A DNA stretch of 64,000 nucleotides from Pimelobacter simplex (GTDB lineage Bacteria; Actinomycetota; Actinomycetes; Propionibacteriales; Nocardioidaceae): positions 82,295 to 146,294 of the forward strand of contig JADCLI010000009.1 in the NCBI GenBank assembly GCA_016803235.1, given 5' to 3'. Each line of letters opens with the position of its first letter. Within the stretch, counting starts at the first letter, position 1. This document shows positions 34,676-42,904 of this stretch, piece by piece. The notes beneath the pieces were generated by a model. The model made no database searches. It was not told the origin of the DNA and saw only the letters and a program-made list of their open reading frames with translations. The position numbers were made by a program, and so were the translations under genes.

Positions 34676-35353
34676 GTGAGGATCGTGGTCGCCGACGACT
34701 CCGTGCTGCTGCGGGAGGGCCTGCAGCTGCTGCTCGTCGAGGCCGGCCACGACGTCGTGGCCGCCGTCGGCGACGGACCGACCCTGGTCGACGCGGTCCT
34801 CGAGCACCGCCCGGATCTCGCGATCGTCGACGTCCGGATGCCGCCGAGCCACACCGACGAGGGCCTGCGGGCGGCGGTGGCCTGCCGGCGCTCGTGGCCG
34901 GACGCGCGGGTGCTGGTGCTCTCGCAGTACGTGGTGGCGTCCTACGCCGACGAGCTGCTCGCCACGGGGGAGGGTGGCGTCGGCTACCTGCTCAAGGACC
35001 GGGTGAGCGAGGTCCGCGAGTTCCTCGACGCGCTGGTGAGCGTCGCCGAGGGCGGGACCGTGCTCGACCCGATGGTCGTCAAGCACCTGATGGGCCGGCA
35101 GCGCGACCCGCTGGCCGCGCTGACCCCGCGCGAGCGGGAGGTGCTCGCGTTGATGGCCGAGGGCCGGTCCAACGCCGCCGTCGCGGACGCGCTCGTCGTC
35201 TCGCTCGCGGCAGTGGAGAAGCACACGCAGCGGATCTTCGCGAAGCTCGGCCTCTCGCCCGACGACGACCAGTCGCACCGCCGGGTGCTGGCGGTGGTGC
35301 GCTTCCTGCGCGCCCACCAGGGCGGCCCGTCGTCCGATCAGTCGTCGGGGTAG
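34676..35353 (+). CDS. LuxR/NarL-family response regulator
   Basis: This 225-residue protein has a receiver with ADD at 6-8, phospho-acceptor D52 in LAIVDVRMPP and Lys near 104 in YLLKDRVSEV, and a LuxR HTH (about 143-200) with LTPREREVLALMAEGRSNAAVADAL. The start is GTG 34676. It overlaps the convergent oxidoreductase gene by 16 bases. It pairs with the kinase just upstream. Confidence 0.9.
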   Translation: MRIVVADDSVLLREGLQLLLVEAGHDVVAAVGDGPTLVDAVLEHRPDLAIVDVRMPPSHTDEGLRAAVACRRSWPDARVLVLSQYVVASYADELLATGEGGVGYLLKDRVSEVREFLDALVSVAEGGTVLDPMVVKHLMGRQRDPLAALTPREREVLALMAEGRSNAAVADALVVSLAAVEKHTQRIFAKLGLSPDDDQSHRRVLAVVRFLRAHQGGPSSDQSSG

Positions 35354-36348
35354 CGGATCCCCAGGTCGGCCCGCAGGGCGTCCATCTGCCGTAACACCGT
35401 GAGCGTCTGCGCGTGGGGGACCAGCGGGCTCTCCCGCAGCCCCGCGCGCAGGCAGCGGCCGACCTCGGCGATCTCGTTGCCGTAGCCGCGCCCGATCACC
35501 GGCTCCTCACCGGCGAGCACGACCTGCTGGTCGGGCCGGCCGATCGGCGTGAACACCGCGGCGGTCGGGTGGTGGAAGTCGCCGTCCAGGATGATCCGGC
35601 CGAGGTCGGTGGCGATCGACGCGGCGCGGCTCGACCACGACGTCATCGAGGCGTGCAGGGTGGCGACCGCGCCGTTCGGGTAGCGCCCGGCGATCGCGAC
35701 GTCGAGGTCGATCCCGCTGGGGGCGACGGTGGCCACGCCGCGCAGCTCCTCGGCCTCGCCGAGCAGCAGGTGCGCGAGGGTCAGCGGGTAGATGCCCATG
35801 TCGAGCAGGGCGCCGCCGCCGAGCTCGGGGGCGAGCATCCGGTCCGTCGGCGCGGCGTCGACGCGGAAGCCCAGCTCGGCCGCGAGGTGGCGTGGCGTGC
35901 CGAACCGGCCGGTGGCCAGGTCGCGGCGCAGCTCGCGCACCACGGGGTGGCAGGCCGTCCACATCGCCTCCATGAGGAACCGGTCGTGCTCGGTGGCGAG
36001 CCGCACCATCTCCTCGGCGTCGGCGGTGCGCAGGGTCAGCGGCTTCTCGCACAGCACGTGCTTCCCGGCGGCGAACGCCGCCCGGGCTCCGGCGAGGTGC
36101 AGGGAGTGCGGCGTCGCGACGTAGACGACGTCGACCGCCGGGTCGGCCACCAGCGAGGCGTAGCTGCCGTGGACGCGGGTGCCGCTGTCGCCGTACTCGC
36201 TGGCGAAGGCCTGCGCGGAGGTCTCGCTGCGCGATCCGACGGCCGCCAGCCGGGCGCCGGGGACCAGGGCCAGGTCGGCGGCGAAGGCGCGTGCGATCTT
36301 TCCGGTGGCGAGGATGCCCCAGCCGAGGGGGTCCGGGTTGCCCGTCAT
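35338..36348 (-). CDS. Gfo/Idh/MocA-family NAD(P)-dependent oxidoreductase
   Basis: This 336-residue protein has an N-terminal Rossmann fold (GWGILATGKIARAFAADLA, about 9-27), the family motif CEKPLTLRTADAEEM (about 100-114, in which the Lys is catalytic), and a C-terminal domain with GGGALLDMGIYPLTLAHLLLG. Substrates of the family are sugars, inositols or trans-dihydrodiols; LDMGIYPL resembles the dimeric dihydrodiol-dehydrogenase branch. TAGGCT lies 7 bases before the ATG. No sugar operon surrounds it. Confidence 0.88.
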   Translation of the reverse strand: MTGNPDPLGWGILATGKIARAFAADLALVPGARLAAVGSRSETSAQAFASEYGDSGTRVHGSYASLVADPAVDVVYVATPHSLHLAGARAAFAAGKHVLCEKPLTLRTADAEEMVRLATEHDRFLMEAMWTACHPVVRELRRDLATGRFGTPRHLAAELGFRVDAAPTDRMLAPELGGGALLDMGIYPLTLAHLLLGEAEELRGVATVAPSGIDLDVAIAGRYPNGAVATLHASMTSWSSRAASIATDLGRIILDGDFHHPTAAVFTPIGRPDQQVVLAGEEPVIGRGYGNEIAEVGRCLRAGLRESPLVPHAQTLTVLRQMDALRADLGIRYPDD

Positions 36349-36467
36349 GGGCGCGAGCCTAGGGTGGGGCGGACGGCGCGGCCGAATGACATCGTTGTGA
36401 TTCGCGCGTTAGAGTACTGATCAGAACACCTGTCGACCTTCCCCACCTGATGCGTCGAGGAGAACCC

Positions 36468-36770
36468 ATGACCGCCGAGCGCAGCACCCAGGAGAACGCC
36501 GCCGCCGCGGCCGCTCCCGGCGGCCTCAGCGACCGCGATCGCGCCATCCTCGAGTTCGAGCGCCAGTGGTGGAAGTACGCCGGCGCCAAGGAGAGCGCCG
36601 TGCGTGAGCAGTTCGACATGAGCGCGACCCGCTACTACCAGGTGCTCAACGCGCTGATCGACCGCCCGGAGGCCCTCGAGGCCGACCCGCTGCTCGTGCG
36701 CCGCCTGCGGCGGCTGCGCTCGCAGCGCCAGCGGCAGCGGTCCGCCCGGCGCCTGGGCTTCGAGATCTGA
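36468..36770 (+). CDS. DUF3263 domain-containing protein
   Basis: This 100-residue protein matches the actinobacterial DUF3263 pattern: LSDRDRAILEFERQWWKYAG (about 20-39), then RYYQVLNALIDRPEALEADP and a basic tail (RRLRRLRSQRQRQRSARR). The core is HTH-like (REQFDMSATRYYQVLN), so DNA binding is plausible. The start ATG 36468 has GAGGAG upstream. The next gene, a LytR_C protein, begins 2 bases after its stop; the pair is conserved in many actinobacteria, which suggests a linked envelope or regulatory function. Confidence 0.88.
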   Translation: MTAERSTQENAAAAAAPGGLSDRDRAILEFERQWWKYAGAKESAVREQFDMSATRYYQVLNALIDRPEALEADPLLVRRLRRLRSQRQRQRSARRLGFEI

Positions 36771-36772
36771 CC

Positions 36773-37306
36773 ATGGCCGCCGACACTCGCACCCACCACG
36801 AGCGCGGCGCCGTCCTGCCCTCGCCCGTGGTGCTGCTCAGCATCGTCGCGGTGGCCCTCGCTGCCATCGCCTTCGTCGCCACCCGGGGCGACGGCCCCGT
36901 CGAGCGCGACATCTCCGCCACCAAGGCGGCGGCGACCCCGACCGCCACCGAGGAGCCCGGCGACGCGGGCACCGAGCCCTCCGCGACCCCCACCGAGGAG
37001 GAGAAGCCCGCGCCGCCCCCGGTGGTGCGCGCCGACCACTCCGTCGTCGTCTTCAACAACACCGCGATCCGTGGCCTCGCCGGCCGGGTCTCGGAGAAGG
37101 TCGAGGACGCCGGCTGGAAGGTCGCGGCGGCCGACAACTGGTACGGCACGGTGCCCGCCACGACCGTGTACTTCCCCAAGGGCAAGAAGGCGGTCGCCCA
37201 GCAGCTCGCGCTCGACCTCGGCATCGCCCGGGTGCAGCCGGCCGACGCCGACAGCGACATGAGCGAGACCAACCTCACCGTCATCCTCACCGGCGAGCTG
37301 GACTGA
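36773..37306 (+). CDS. LytR C-terminal-domain protein
   Basis: This 177-residue protein has one N-terminal membrane anchor (VVLLSIVAVALAAIAFVAT, about 20-38), a Thr/Pro/Glu-rich extracytoplasmic linker (about 50-85), and a LytR_C domain (about 88-175; VVVFNNTAIRGLAGRVSEKV and ATTVYFPKGKKAVAQQLA). LytR_C domains are found attached to LCP cell-wall ligases or alone; the stand-alone form has no known activity. It forms an operon with the DUF3263 gene. Confidence 0.88.
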   Translation: MAADTRTHHERGAVLPSPVVLLSIVAVALAAIAFVATRGDGPVERDISATKAAATPTATEEPGDAGTEPSATPTEEEKPAPPPVVRADHSVVVFNNTAIRGLAGRVSEKVEDAGWKVAAADNWYGTVPATTVYFPKGKKAVAQQLALDLGIARVQPADADSDMSETNLTVILTGELD

Positions 37307-37379
37307 TCCCGGTCGATCGACGCCGGTCCGGCCGAGCATTCACCCTCCCGTCATCCGTCGTCGCTGGTGTCGTGATGGG

Positions 37380-38240
37380 ATGGAGGGCGTGAGGTTCACG
37401 TCCGTCTCCGGCGAGCAGCGGTACGACGCGCTGGTGCGCGTCGCGTCGCGCACCGTCGTCGGCCTGGACTTCGACGGCACCCTGTCGCCGATCGTCGACG
37501 ACCCGACGCAGGCGCACATCCACCCGGACGCCCCCGAGGTGCTGATGGCACTGGCCGAGGAGGTGGCCGCGATCGCGGTGATCACCGGCCGGCCGGCCCG
37601 CCAGGCTCTCGACCTCGGGGGGCTCGAGGAGGTCGGCGACGCGCTCGAGGCGGCCGGCAAGGAGCTCTTCGTCTTCGGGCAGTACGGCAACGAGCGGTGG
37701 AGCTCGACCCACCGCAGGATCATGGGCGCCAGGCCTCCGCGGGGGCTGGCGACCTTCGAGCGCGACCTGCCCCGGGCGCTGCGCAGCGCCGGCGCGAGCG
37801 ACGCGTTCGTCGAGGACAAGGGGCTCGCGGTCGCGGTCCACACCCGCCGGCTGCCCGACCCCGAGGGGGCCTTCGACCGGCTGCTGCCCCCGCTGCGCGA
37901 GCTCGCGGACCGGCACGGCCTGGTCCTGGAGCCCGGGAAGTCCGTGATCGAGGTCCGCTCGGCCGGTTCGCACAAGGGCATGGTCGTGCACCGCCTCGCC
38001 GGCGTGCTCGACGCCGCCGGCTTCCTCTTCGCCGGTGACGACCTCGGCGACGTCGAGGCGTTCGAGGCCGTCGAGGAGCTCGGCCAGCGCGGCCTGGCGA
38101 CCCTGCGGGTCTGCTCGGCCTCCGACGAGCAGAGCGCCCTGGTCGCGCTCTCCGATGTCGTCGTGCACGGTCCCGCCGGCGTCCTGGACCTGCTCCGGCG
38201 GTTGGCCGCCGACGCGCGCGCCGCGCGGCGTACGCCCTGA
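37380..38240 (+). CDS. otsB: trehalose-6-phosphate phosphatase
   Basis: This 286-residue HAD-superfamily phosphatase has motif 1 VVGLDFDGTLSPIVDDP (about 27-43, nucleophile Asp and general acid Asp), motif 2 AVITGRPARQAL, motif 3 Lys in SAGSHKGMVVHRL and motif 4 FAGDDLGDVEAFEAV (about 217-231). It removes phosphate from trehalose-6-phosphate made by OtsA (31859). The two genes are separated by a two-component system, an oxidoreductase and the DUF3263/LytR_C pair. The start ATG 37380 has no clear ribosome-binding site. Confidence 0.93.
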   Translation: MEGVRFTSVSGEQRYDALVRVASRTVVGLDFDGTLSPIVDDPTQAHIHPDAPEVLMALAEEVAAIAVITGRPARQALDLGGLEEVGDALEAAGKELFVFGQYGNERWSSTHRRIMGARPPRGLATFERDLPRALRSAGASDAFVEDKGLAVAVHTRRLPDPEGAFDRLLPPLRELADRHGLVLEPGKSVIEVRSAGSHKGMVVHRLAGVLDAAGFLFAGDDLGDVEAFEAVEELGQRGLATLRVCSASDEQSALVALSDVVVHGPAGVLDLLRRLAADARAARRTP

Positions 38241-38321
38241 GATCCCACATCTCGGACGCTGATCTCGACATTCGGGACCCCGATTGGTTGTCGGCGAGGG
38301 ATCGCCCCTAGGCTGAGCGTG

Positions 38322-38461
38322 CTCATCCAGAGGGACTGAGGGAACGGCCCTGAGAAGTCCCGGCAACCGCCGCGAACTCCCGTCGGACACCTGCTCGCAG
38401 GACCGGCGTCGCGGAAACGGTGCCAAATCCGACCCGCGCGAGAGTCGCCGGGACAGATGAG
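38322..38461 (+). promoter_or_regulatory. SAM-I (S-box) riboswitch
   Basis: P1 is CTCATC (38322-38327) pairing with GATGAG (38456-38461). The conserved core is present: AGAGGGACTGAGGGAACGGC, then CCGGCAACC, and GGTGCCAAATCC (38419-38430). A -10 hexamer TAGGCT at 38309-38314 places transcription start at the first base of P1. The Shine-Dalgarno AAGGAGGA (38462-38469) abuts the 3' strand of P1 and no terminator is seen, so SAM binding probably acts on translation. Confidence 0.93.
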
Positions 38462-38473
38462 AAGGAGGAATCC

Positions 38474-39760
38474 ATGAGCGCCGTTGTGACCGAGTCGCCC
38501 GAGACGACCGAGACCGCCAAGCCCGGCCTGCGCGAGGGCGCGTTCGGCAACGCCACCGCCCTCTCCTGTCGCGAGTGCGGCCACCGGGTCGACCTGGGCC
38601 CGTTCTACGCCTGTCCGGATTGCTTCGGCCCGCTGGAGATCTCCTACGACTTCCCGAAGGTCACCCGCGAGGAGATCGAGGCCGGCCCGCGCAACATCTG
38701 GCGCTACAAGGCGCTGCTGCCGGTCCCGTCGGACATCGAGACCAGCCCCAACACCGAGCCCGGCTTCACCCGGCTGCTCAAGGCCGACAACCTCGGCCGC
38801 GAGCTCGGCATCGCCAACCTGTGGGTGAAGGACGACACGACCAACCCCACCAACTCCTTCAAGGACCGCGTCGTCGCCTGCGCGCTCAGCGCCGCCCGCG
38901 AGCTGGGCGCCAAGGTCTTCGCCTGCCCCTCGACCGGCAACCTCGCCAACGCGGTCGCCGCGGCCGGCGCCCGGGCCGGGATCAAGACCGTCGTGTTCAT
39001 CCCGAGCAACCTCGAGCACCCCAAGCAGGTGAACTCGGCCATCTTCACCGACGGCCTGGTCGCCGTCGACGGCAACTACGACGACGTCAACAAGCTCGCC
39101 TCCGAGATCGCCGGCGAGGAGGAGGGCTGGGCGTTCGTCAACGTCAACGTGCGGCCCTACTACGCCGAGGGCTCCAAGACCATCGGCTACGAGATCGCCG
39201 AGCAGCTCGGCTGGCGGCTGCCCGACCAGGTCGTCATCCCGGTCGCGTCCGGCTCCCAGCTGACCAAGGTCGACAAGGCCTTCCAGGAGCTGATCAAGCT
39301 CGGCCTGGTCGAGGACAAGCCCTACCGGATCTTCGGCGCCCAGGCCACCGGCTGCGGTCCGGTCGCCACCGCCTTCAAGGCCGGCACCGACGCCATCCGT
39401 CCGGTCAAGCCCGACACCATCGCCAAGAGCCTGGCCATCGGCAACCCGGCCGACGGCATCTACGTCCTCGACATCGCCCGCCGCACCGGCGGTGCCGTCG
39501 AGGAGGTCACCGACGACGAGATCCGCGCCGGCATCGTGCTCCTCGCGCGCACCGAGGGGATCTTCGCCGAGACCGCCGGCGGTACGACGACCGCGGTCAC
39601 CAAGAAGCTCGTCGAGACCGGCCAGCTCGACCCGAACCTCGAGACCGTCGTCGTCAACACCGGCCACGGCCTCAAGACCCTCGACGCGATCGCCGACCAG
39701 GTCGGCGCCGCGGCGACCATCGCCCCGACCTACAGCGCCTTCAAGGCGACCGGTCTCTGA
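38474..39760 (+). CDS. thrC: threonine synthase homologue, possibly an O-phosphohomoserine-dependent homocysteine synthase
   Basis: This 428-residue PLP enzyme has an N-terminal zinc-ribbon-like segment (C32, C35, C47, C50 in LSCRECGHRV and YACPDCFG), PLP Lys K130 in NPTNSFKDRVV, a CPSTGNLANAVAAA phosphate loop and PVASGSQLTKV. Family knowledge says threonine synthase converts O-phosphohomoserine to threonine. Context says otherwise: it is headed by a SAM-I riboswitch, normally linked to methionine genes, and followed 26 bases later by a sulfur-carrier protein. I infer it may replace the phosphate of O-phosphohomoserine by carrier-bound sulfur to make homocysteine. Plain threonine synthase remains possible. 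Confidence 0.85.
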   Translation: MSAVVTESPETTETAKPGLREGAFGNATALSCRECGHRVDLGPFYACPDCFGPLEISYDFPKVTREEIEAGPRNIWRYKALLPVPSDIETSPNTEPGFTRLLKADNLGRELGIANLWVKDDTTNPTNSFKDRVVACALSAARELGAKVFACPSTGNLANAVAAAGARAGIKTVVFIPSNLEHPKQVNSAIFTDGLVAVDGNYDDVNKLASEIAGEEEGWAFVNVNVRPYYAEGSKTIGYEIAEQLGWRLPDQVVIPVASGSQLTKVDKAFQELIKLGLVEDKPYRIFGAQATGCGPVATAFKAGTDAIRPVKPDTIAKSLAIGNPADGIYVLDIARRTGGAVEEVTDDEIRAGIVLLARTEGIFAETAGGTTTAVTKKLVETGQLDPNLETVVVNTGHGLKTLDAIADQVGAAATIAPTYSAFKATGL

Positions 39761-39786
39761 TCCTCCCGAAAGCAAAGGAACCCCCC

Positions 39787-40065
39787 ATGGCAGTCAGCGT
39801 CCGGATCCCCACCATCCTCCGCACCTACACCGGCGGTGAGTCCGAGGTCAGCGCCACCGGCGCCAACCTCGCGGAGATCCTCGACGACCTCGACGCCAAC
39901 TACGCGGGCATCAAGGGCCGGATCCTCGACGAGGACGGCAAGCTGCGCCGCTTCGTCAACGTCTACGTCAACAACGACGACGTGCGCTTCGAGCAGGAGC
40001 TCGCCACCCCGACGCCCGACGGCGCCGAGGTCTCGGTGATCCCCGCGGTCGCCGGCGGCTGCTGA
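39787..40065 (+). CDS. MoaD/ThiS-family sulfur-carrier protein ending GGC
   Basis: This 92-residue ubiquitin-like protein (SVRIPTILRTYTGGESEVSA at the start; VSVIPAVAGGC at the end) resembles CysO/MoaD/ThiS. Carriers become C-terminal thiocarboxylates after adenylation at Gly-Gly; here one Cys follows. Extra residues after Gly-Gly are known in QbsE and HcyS, where a metalloprotease removes them first. The tail is therefore probably processed. It is co-transcribed with the thrC homologue under a SAM riboswitch, so it likely donates sulfur for methionine synthesis. No activating enzyme or protease gene lies in the window. Confidence 0.87.
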   Translation: MAVSVRIPTILRTYTGGESEVSATGANLAEILDDLDANYAGIKGRILDEDGKLRRFVNVYVNNDDVRFEQELATPTPDGAEVSVIPAVAGGC

Positions 40066-40077
40066 GCCAGCGCCCCT

Positions 40078-41103
40078 TCACAGCTCCCGACGCCGGGTCC
40101 GCAGGTACGCGGACTCGGCGTCGTTGCTGCACAGGGCCAGCGCGGCGTCGTACGCGCGCCGGGCCTCCTCGGTCCGGCCCAGCCGGGCCAGCAGCTCCGC
40201 CCGCACGGCCGGCAGCCGGTGGCCCGGCAGCGCGACCGCCCCGAGCGCGGCCAGCCCGGCGGCCGGGCCGTCGCGCTCGGCGAGCGCGACCGCCCGGTTG
40301 AGGCGCACGACCGGCGACTCGCGCAGGGCCAGCAGCTCGTCGTACCGCTCGACGATGCGACCCCAGTGCGTCGCGGCCGGGGTAGGTGCGATCGCGTGCT
40401 CGGCGGCGATCAGCGCCTGGAGCAGGTACGGCGCCGGCGGCTCGCCGACCAGGGGGCGGAGTAGCTCCAGCGCCCCGAGCGCCTCGCCGTGGTGCCACCG
40501 GCCGCGGTCCTGGTCGGCGAGCAGCACCAGGGCGCCGTCGACGACCCGGGCGTCGCGGCGAGCGTGCAGCAGGACCATCAGGGCCAGCAGGGCGTCGAGC
40601 TCGGCGCGGTCGACCTCCGGCGGCAGGACCGATCGCAGCACCCGCACCAGCCGGATCGCCTCGCCCGCAGGACCCGGCCGCAGCACGTCGGCACCCGTCC
40701 CGGGCGCGTAGCCGGTGGTGAAGGCGAGGTAGGCGATCTCGCCGACCGTCCCGATCCGGGACGCCAGCTCGGGCCCGTCGGGCAGGGTGAACGCGGCATC
40801 GGCCAGCTTCTTGCGGGCCCGGGTGAGCCGGGCCGCCATGGTGGCGGTCGGCACCAGGAACAGGCGCGCGATCTCCTCGGTCGGGACGCCGAGGACCAGC
40901 CGCAGCGTGAGCGCGGCGGCCGCCTCGCGGTGGGTTGCCGGGCACGCCCTCGTCCGGCCAGTGCCGGGCCGCGGCCTCGAACGCGTCGGCCAGGCCGTCC
41001 TCGGCCAGGTCCAGGCGCCGGTAGCGCGCGACGAGCAGGGCCAGCAGCCGGCCCCACTCGTCGCACTGCAGCCGGGCCAGGGCTTCGTGCGCGGTCTGCT
41101 CGC
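40078..41103 (-). pseudogene. ECF42-type RNA polymerase sigma factor with internal deletion
   Basis: The N-terminal sigma region 2 is readable from about 41103 (SEQTAHEALARLQCDEWGRL ... HWPDEGVPGNP). It then jumps out of frame to HREAAAALTLRLVLGVPTEE (sigma region 4) and on to the SnoaL-free TPR-like tail of about 200 residues ending RRREL at 40078. About 55 residues that normally link regions 2 and 4 are missing at 40928-40935, with a frame change. The start is unclear (CTG context). Sigma factors of this class usually work with a YCII-domain protein, whose remnant is upstream. The gene is not expected to be functional. Confidence 0.72.
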
Positions 41104-41175
41104 TCAGGCCGGCTGCTCGACGGCCGGGCGGACGTCGACGGTGGTGTCGCCGTCCGCCGCGATGACGCCCGGGAG
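41104..41175 (-). pseudogene. remnant of a YCII/DGPF-domain gene
   Basis: A short minus-strand frame ends PGVIAADGDTTVDVRPAVEQ and two more residues before TGA (41106-41104). The VDVRP-x-x-E end is like the last strand of YCII/DGPF proteins that accompany ECF42 sigma factors. The rest of the gene is missing, cut off before the acyl-CoA synthetase stop at 41216. Assignment rests on context and about 15 residues. Confidence 0.4.
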
Positions 41176-41215
41176 GGCTCCCGATCGACAGCTCGAGGGA
41201 GGAATTCCTCCGGGG

Positions 41216-42817
41216 TCAGCCCAGCAGCTGCGCCGCCAGCGCCGCACTGGCCGGGTAGTCGACCTTGCTGACCGGGGTGCGCGGCACCTCGTCGATGAAC
41301 AGGATCGTCTTGGGGACCTTGTAGTTGGAGATGAGCGCGCGGCAGTGCTCGCGGACGTCGTCCTCGGTCAGCGTCGAGCCCTCCCGGCGCTGGACCAGCG
41401 CGGTGACCTGCTGGCCCCAGCGCTCGTGCGGGGTGCCGACCACGACCGCGTCGAAGATGTCGTCGTGGCGCAGCAGCACCGCCTCGACCTCCTCGGGGTG
41501 GACCTTCTCGCCGCCGGTGTTGATGCACACCGAGCCGCGGCCCAGGACCGTGACCGAGCCGTCCTCCTCGCGACGCGCGAAGTCGCCGGGGATCGCCCAG
41601 CGCACCCCGTCGATCTCCTTGAACGTGGCAGCCGTCTTGACCGGGTCCTTGTAGTAGCCGAGCGGCACCGGGCCGGAGCGGCCGAGCATGCCGTCGACGC
41701 CGACCGGGCACGGCTTGAAGTCGGCGTCGAAGACCTCGACCTGGTCGGTGACGGTGAACCGGGGCGCGCTCTGGCCGCCGTCGGTGCCGTCGTCCATCCG
41801 GGAGCCGGCGGCGCCGGACTCCGAGGAGCCGTAGGAGTCGAGGATGAACCGGCCGGGCAGGGCGCGGCGGATCTCCTCGCGCACGCCGTCGGACAGGGGA
41901 GCGGCGCCGTTGGACACCGCGGCCAGGCTGGACAGGTCCCAGCGGTCCGGCTCGGCGAGGATCGCCTCGGCCACGGGACGGCCCATCGCGTCGCCGAGGA
42001 AGGTCAGCGAGACGACCTTCGCCTTCTCGACGAGGTCCAGGATCTTCGCGGCGTCGAAGTGCGGCTCGGTGTAGAGGGCGACGGTCTGGCCGGCGACGTG
42101 GGCGTTGCCGAGGATCCACTGGCTGCCGCCGTGCATCATCGGGCCGCACGCCAGCAGCACCATCGGGTTCTCGGTCGCGCTCGCCTCGGCGACCAGCTGC
42201 TCGATCGAGTCCAGCGGGGCGCCGTACCGCGCGGCGTTGAGCGCGGCGCGGATCAGGTCCTCGTTGCGCCACACGACGCCCTTCGGATAGCCGGTCGTGC
42301 CGCCGGTGTAGAGCACGTAGTGGTCGTCGGCGGAGCGGCCGGTGACCTTGCGCTCGGGGGAGGACGCGGCCAGCGCGGCGTCGTACTCCTCGCCGAGGAC
42401 GATCGTGTGCCGCAGCGTCGGCAGGTCGAGCTCGGCCACCGCGGCGACGTGCTCGGGAGCGACGATGGCCGCGACGCAGTCGGCGTTGCCGTAGAGGTAC
42501 GCCAGCTCGTCGCGGAGGTACTTGTAGTTGATGTTGATCGGGACCGCCCGGGCCTTCAGGCAGCCGTAGAGCGCGTCGACCCACTCGATCCGGTTGGTCG
42601 AGTGGACGGCGACGTGCTCGCCGGGCTGGATGCCGAGCCCCACCAGGTGGTTGGCCAGCCGGGTGGAGCGCTCGTCGACCTCCGCAAAGGTCCACACCCG
42701 GTCGCCGGTGTGCACGGCCGCCCGGTCGGGCAGGGCGTCGGCCATCGCCTCGAGCACGTCGGCGAGGTTGATCGGGCGTGCGGTGGCCTCTGCAGCGGTG
42801 TCTGTGGTGGGGGTCAC
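41216..42817 (-). CDS. acyl-CoA synthetase (FadD17/FadD19-like)
   Basis: This 533-residue ANL-superfamily enzyme has the P-loop YTGGTTGYPKGVVWRN (about 175-190), DSYGSSESGAAGS (about 323-335), the hinge GDFARREEDGSVTVLGRGS and the Lys region VSKVDYPASAA near the C-terminus. It activates a carboxylic acid as acyl-AMP then acyl-CoA. The closest functional group by motif pattern is the actinobacterial FadD family for long-chain or steroid side-chain acids. The GTG start at 42817 follows a KstR-like box that overlaps a TAGTTT hexamer, so control by sterol or lipid intermediates is likely. Confidence 0.9.
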   Translation of the reverse strand: MTPTTDTAAEATARPINLADVLEAMADALPDRAAVHTGDRVWTFAEVDERSTRLANHLVGLGIQPGEHVAVHSTNRIEWVDALYGCLKARAVPININYKYLRDELAYLYGNADCVAAIVAPEHVAAVAELDLPTLRHTIVLGEEYDAALAASSPERKVTGRSADDHYVLYTGGTTGYPKGVVWRNEDLIRAALNAARYGAPLDSIEQLVAEASATENPMVLLACGPMMHGGSQWILGNAHVAGQTVALYTEPHFDAAKILDLVEKAKVVSLTFLGDAMGRPVAEAILAEPDRWDLSSLAAVSNGAAPLSDGVREEIRRALPGRFILDSYGSSESGAAGSRMDDGTDGGQSAPRFTVTDQVEVFDADFKPCPVGVDGMLGRSGPVPLGYYKDPVKTAATFKEIDGVRWAIPGDFARREEDGSVTVLGRGSVCINTGGEKVHPEEVEAVLLRHDDIFDAVVVGTPHERWGQQVTALVQRREGSTLTEDDVREHCRALISNYKVPKTILFIDEVPRTPVSKVDYPASAALAAQLLG

Positions 42818-42835
42818 AGGAGAAGAGTGCCAAAC

Positions 42836-42849
42836 TAGAACAAGTTCCT
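42836..42849. promoter_or_regulatory. KstR-like operator
   Basis: TAGAACAAGTTCCT matches seven of the eight fixed positions of TnnAACnnGTTnnA. It overlaps the predicted -10 of the acyl-CoA synthetase and lies in the 87-base divergent gap to the OsmC gene. A second site precedes the GMC gene (21892-21905). Confidence 0.55.
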
Positions 42850-42904
42850 GCCAGTGAACGTCCCACTCGGTGACGGCTTTCGTGCGGGTCGGGACAATGG
42901 CCCG

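Noticed and set aside
40855-41103. Intact shorter sigma-factor gene starting at ATG 40854
   Set aside because: That frame lacks region 2 entirely, while region 2 is readable just upstream in another frame. A deletion with frameshift explains the data better.
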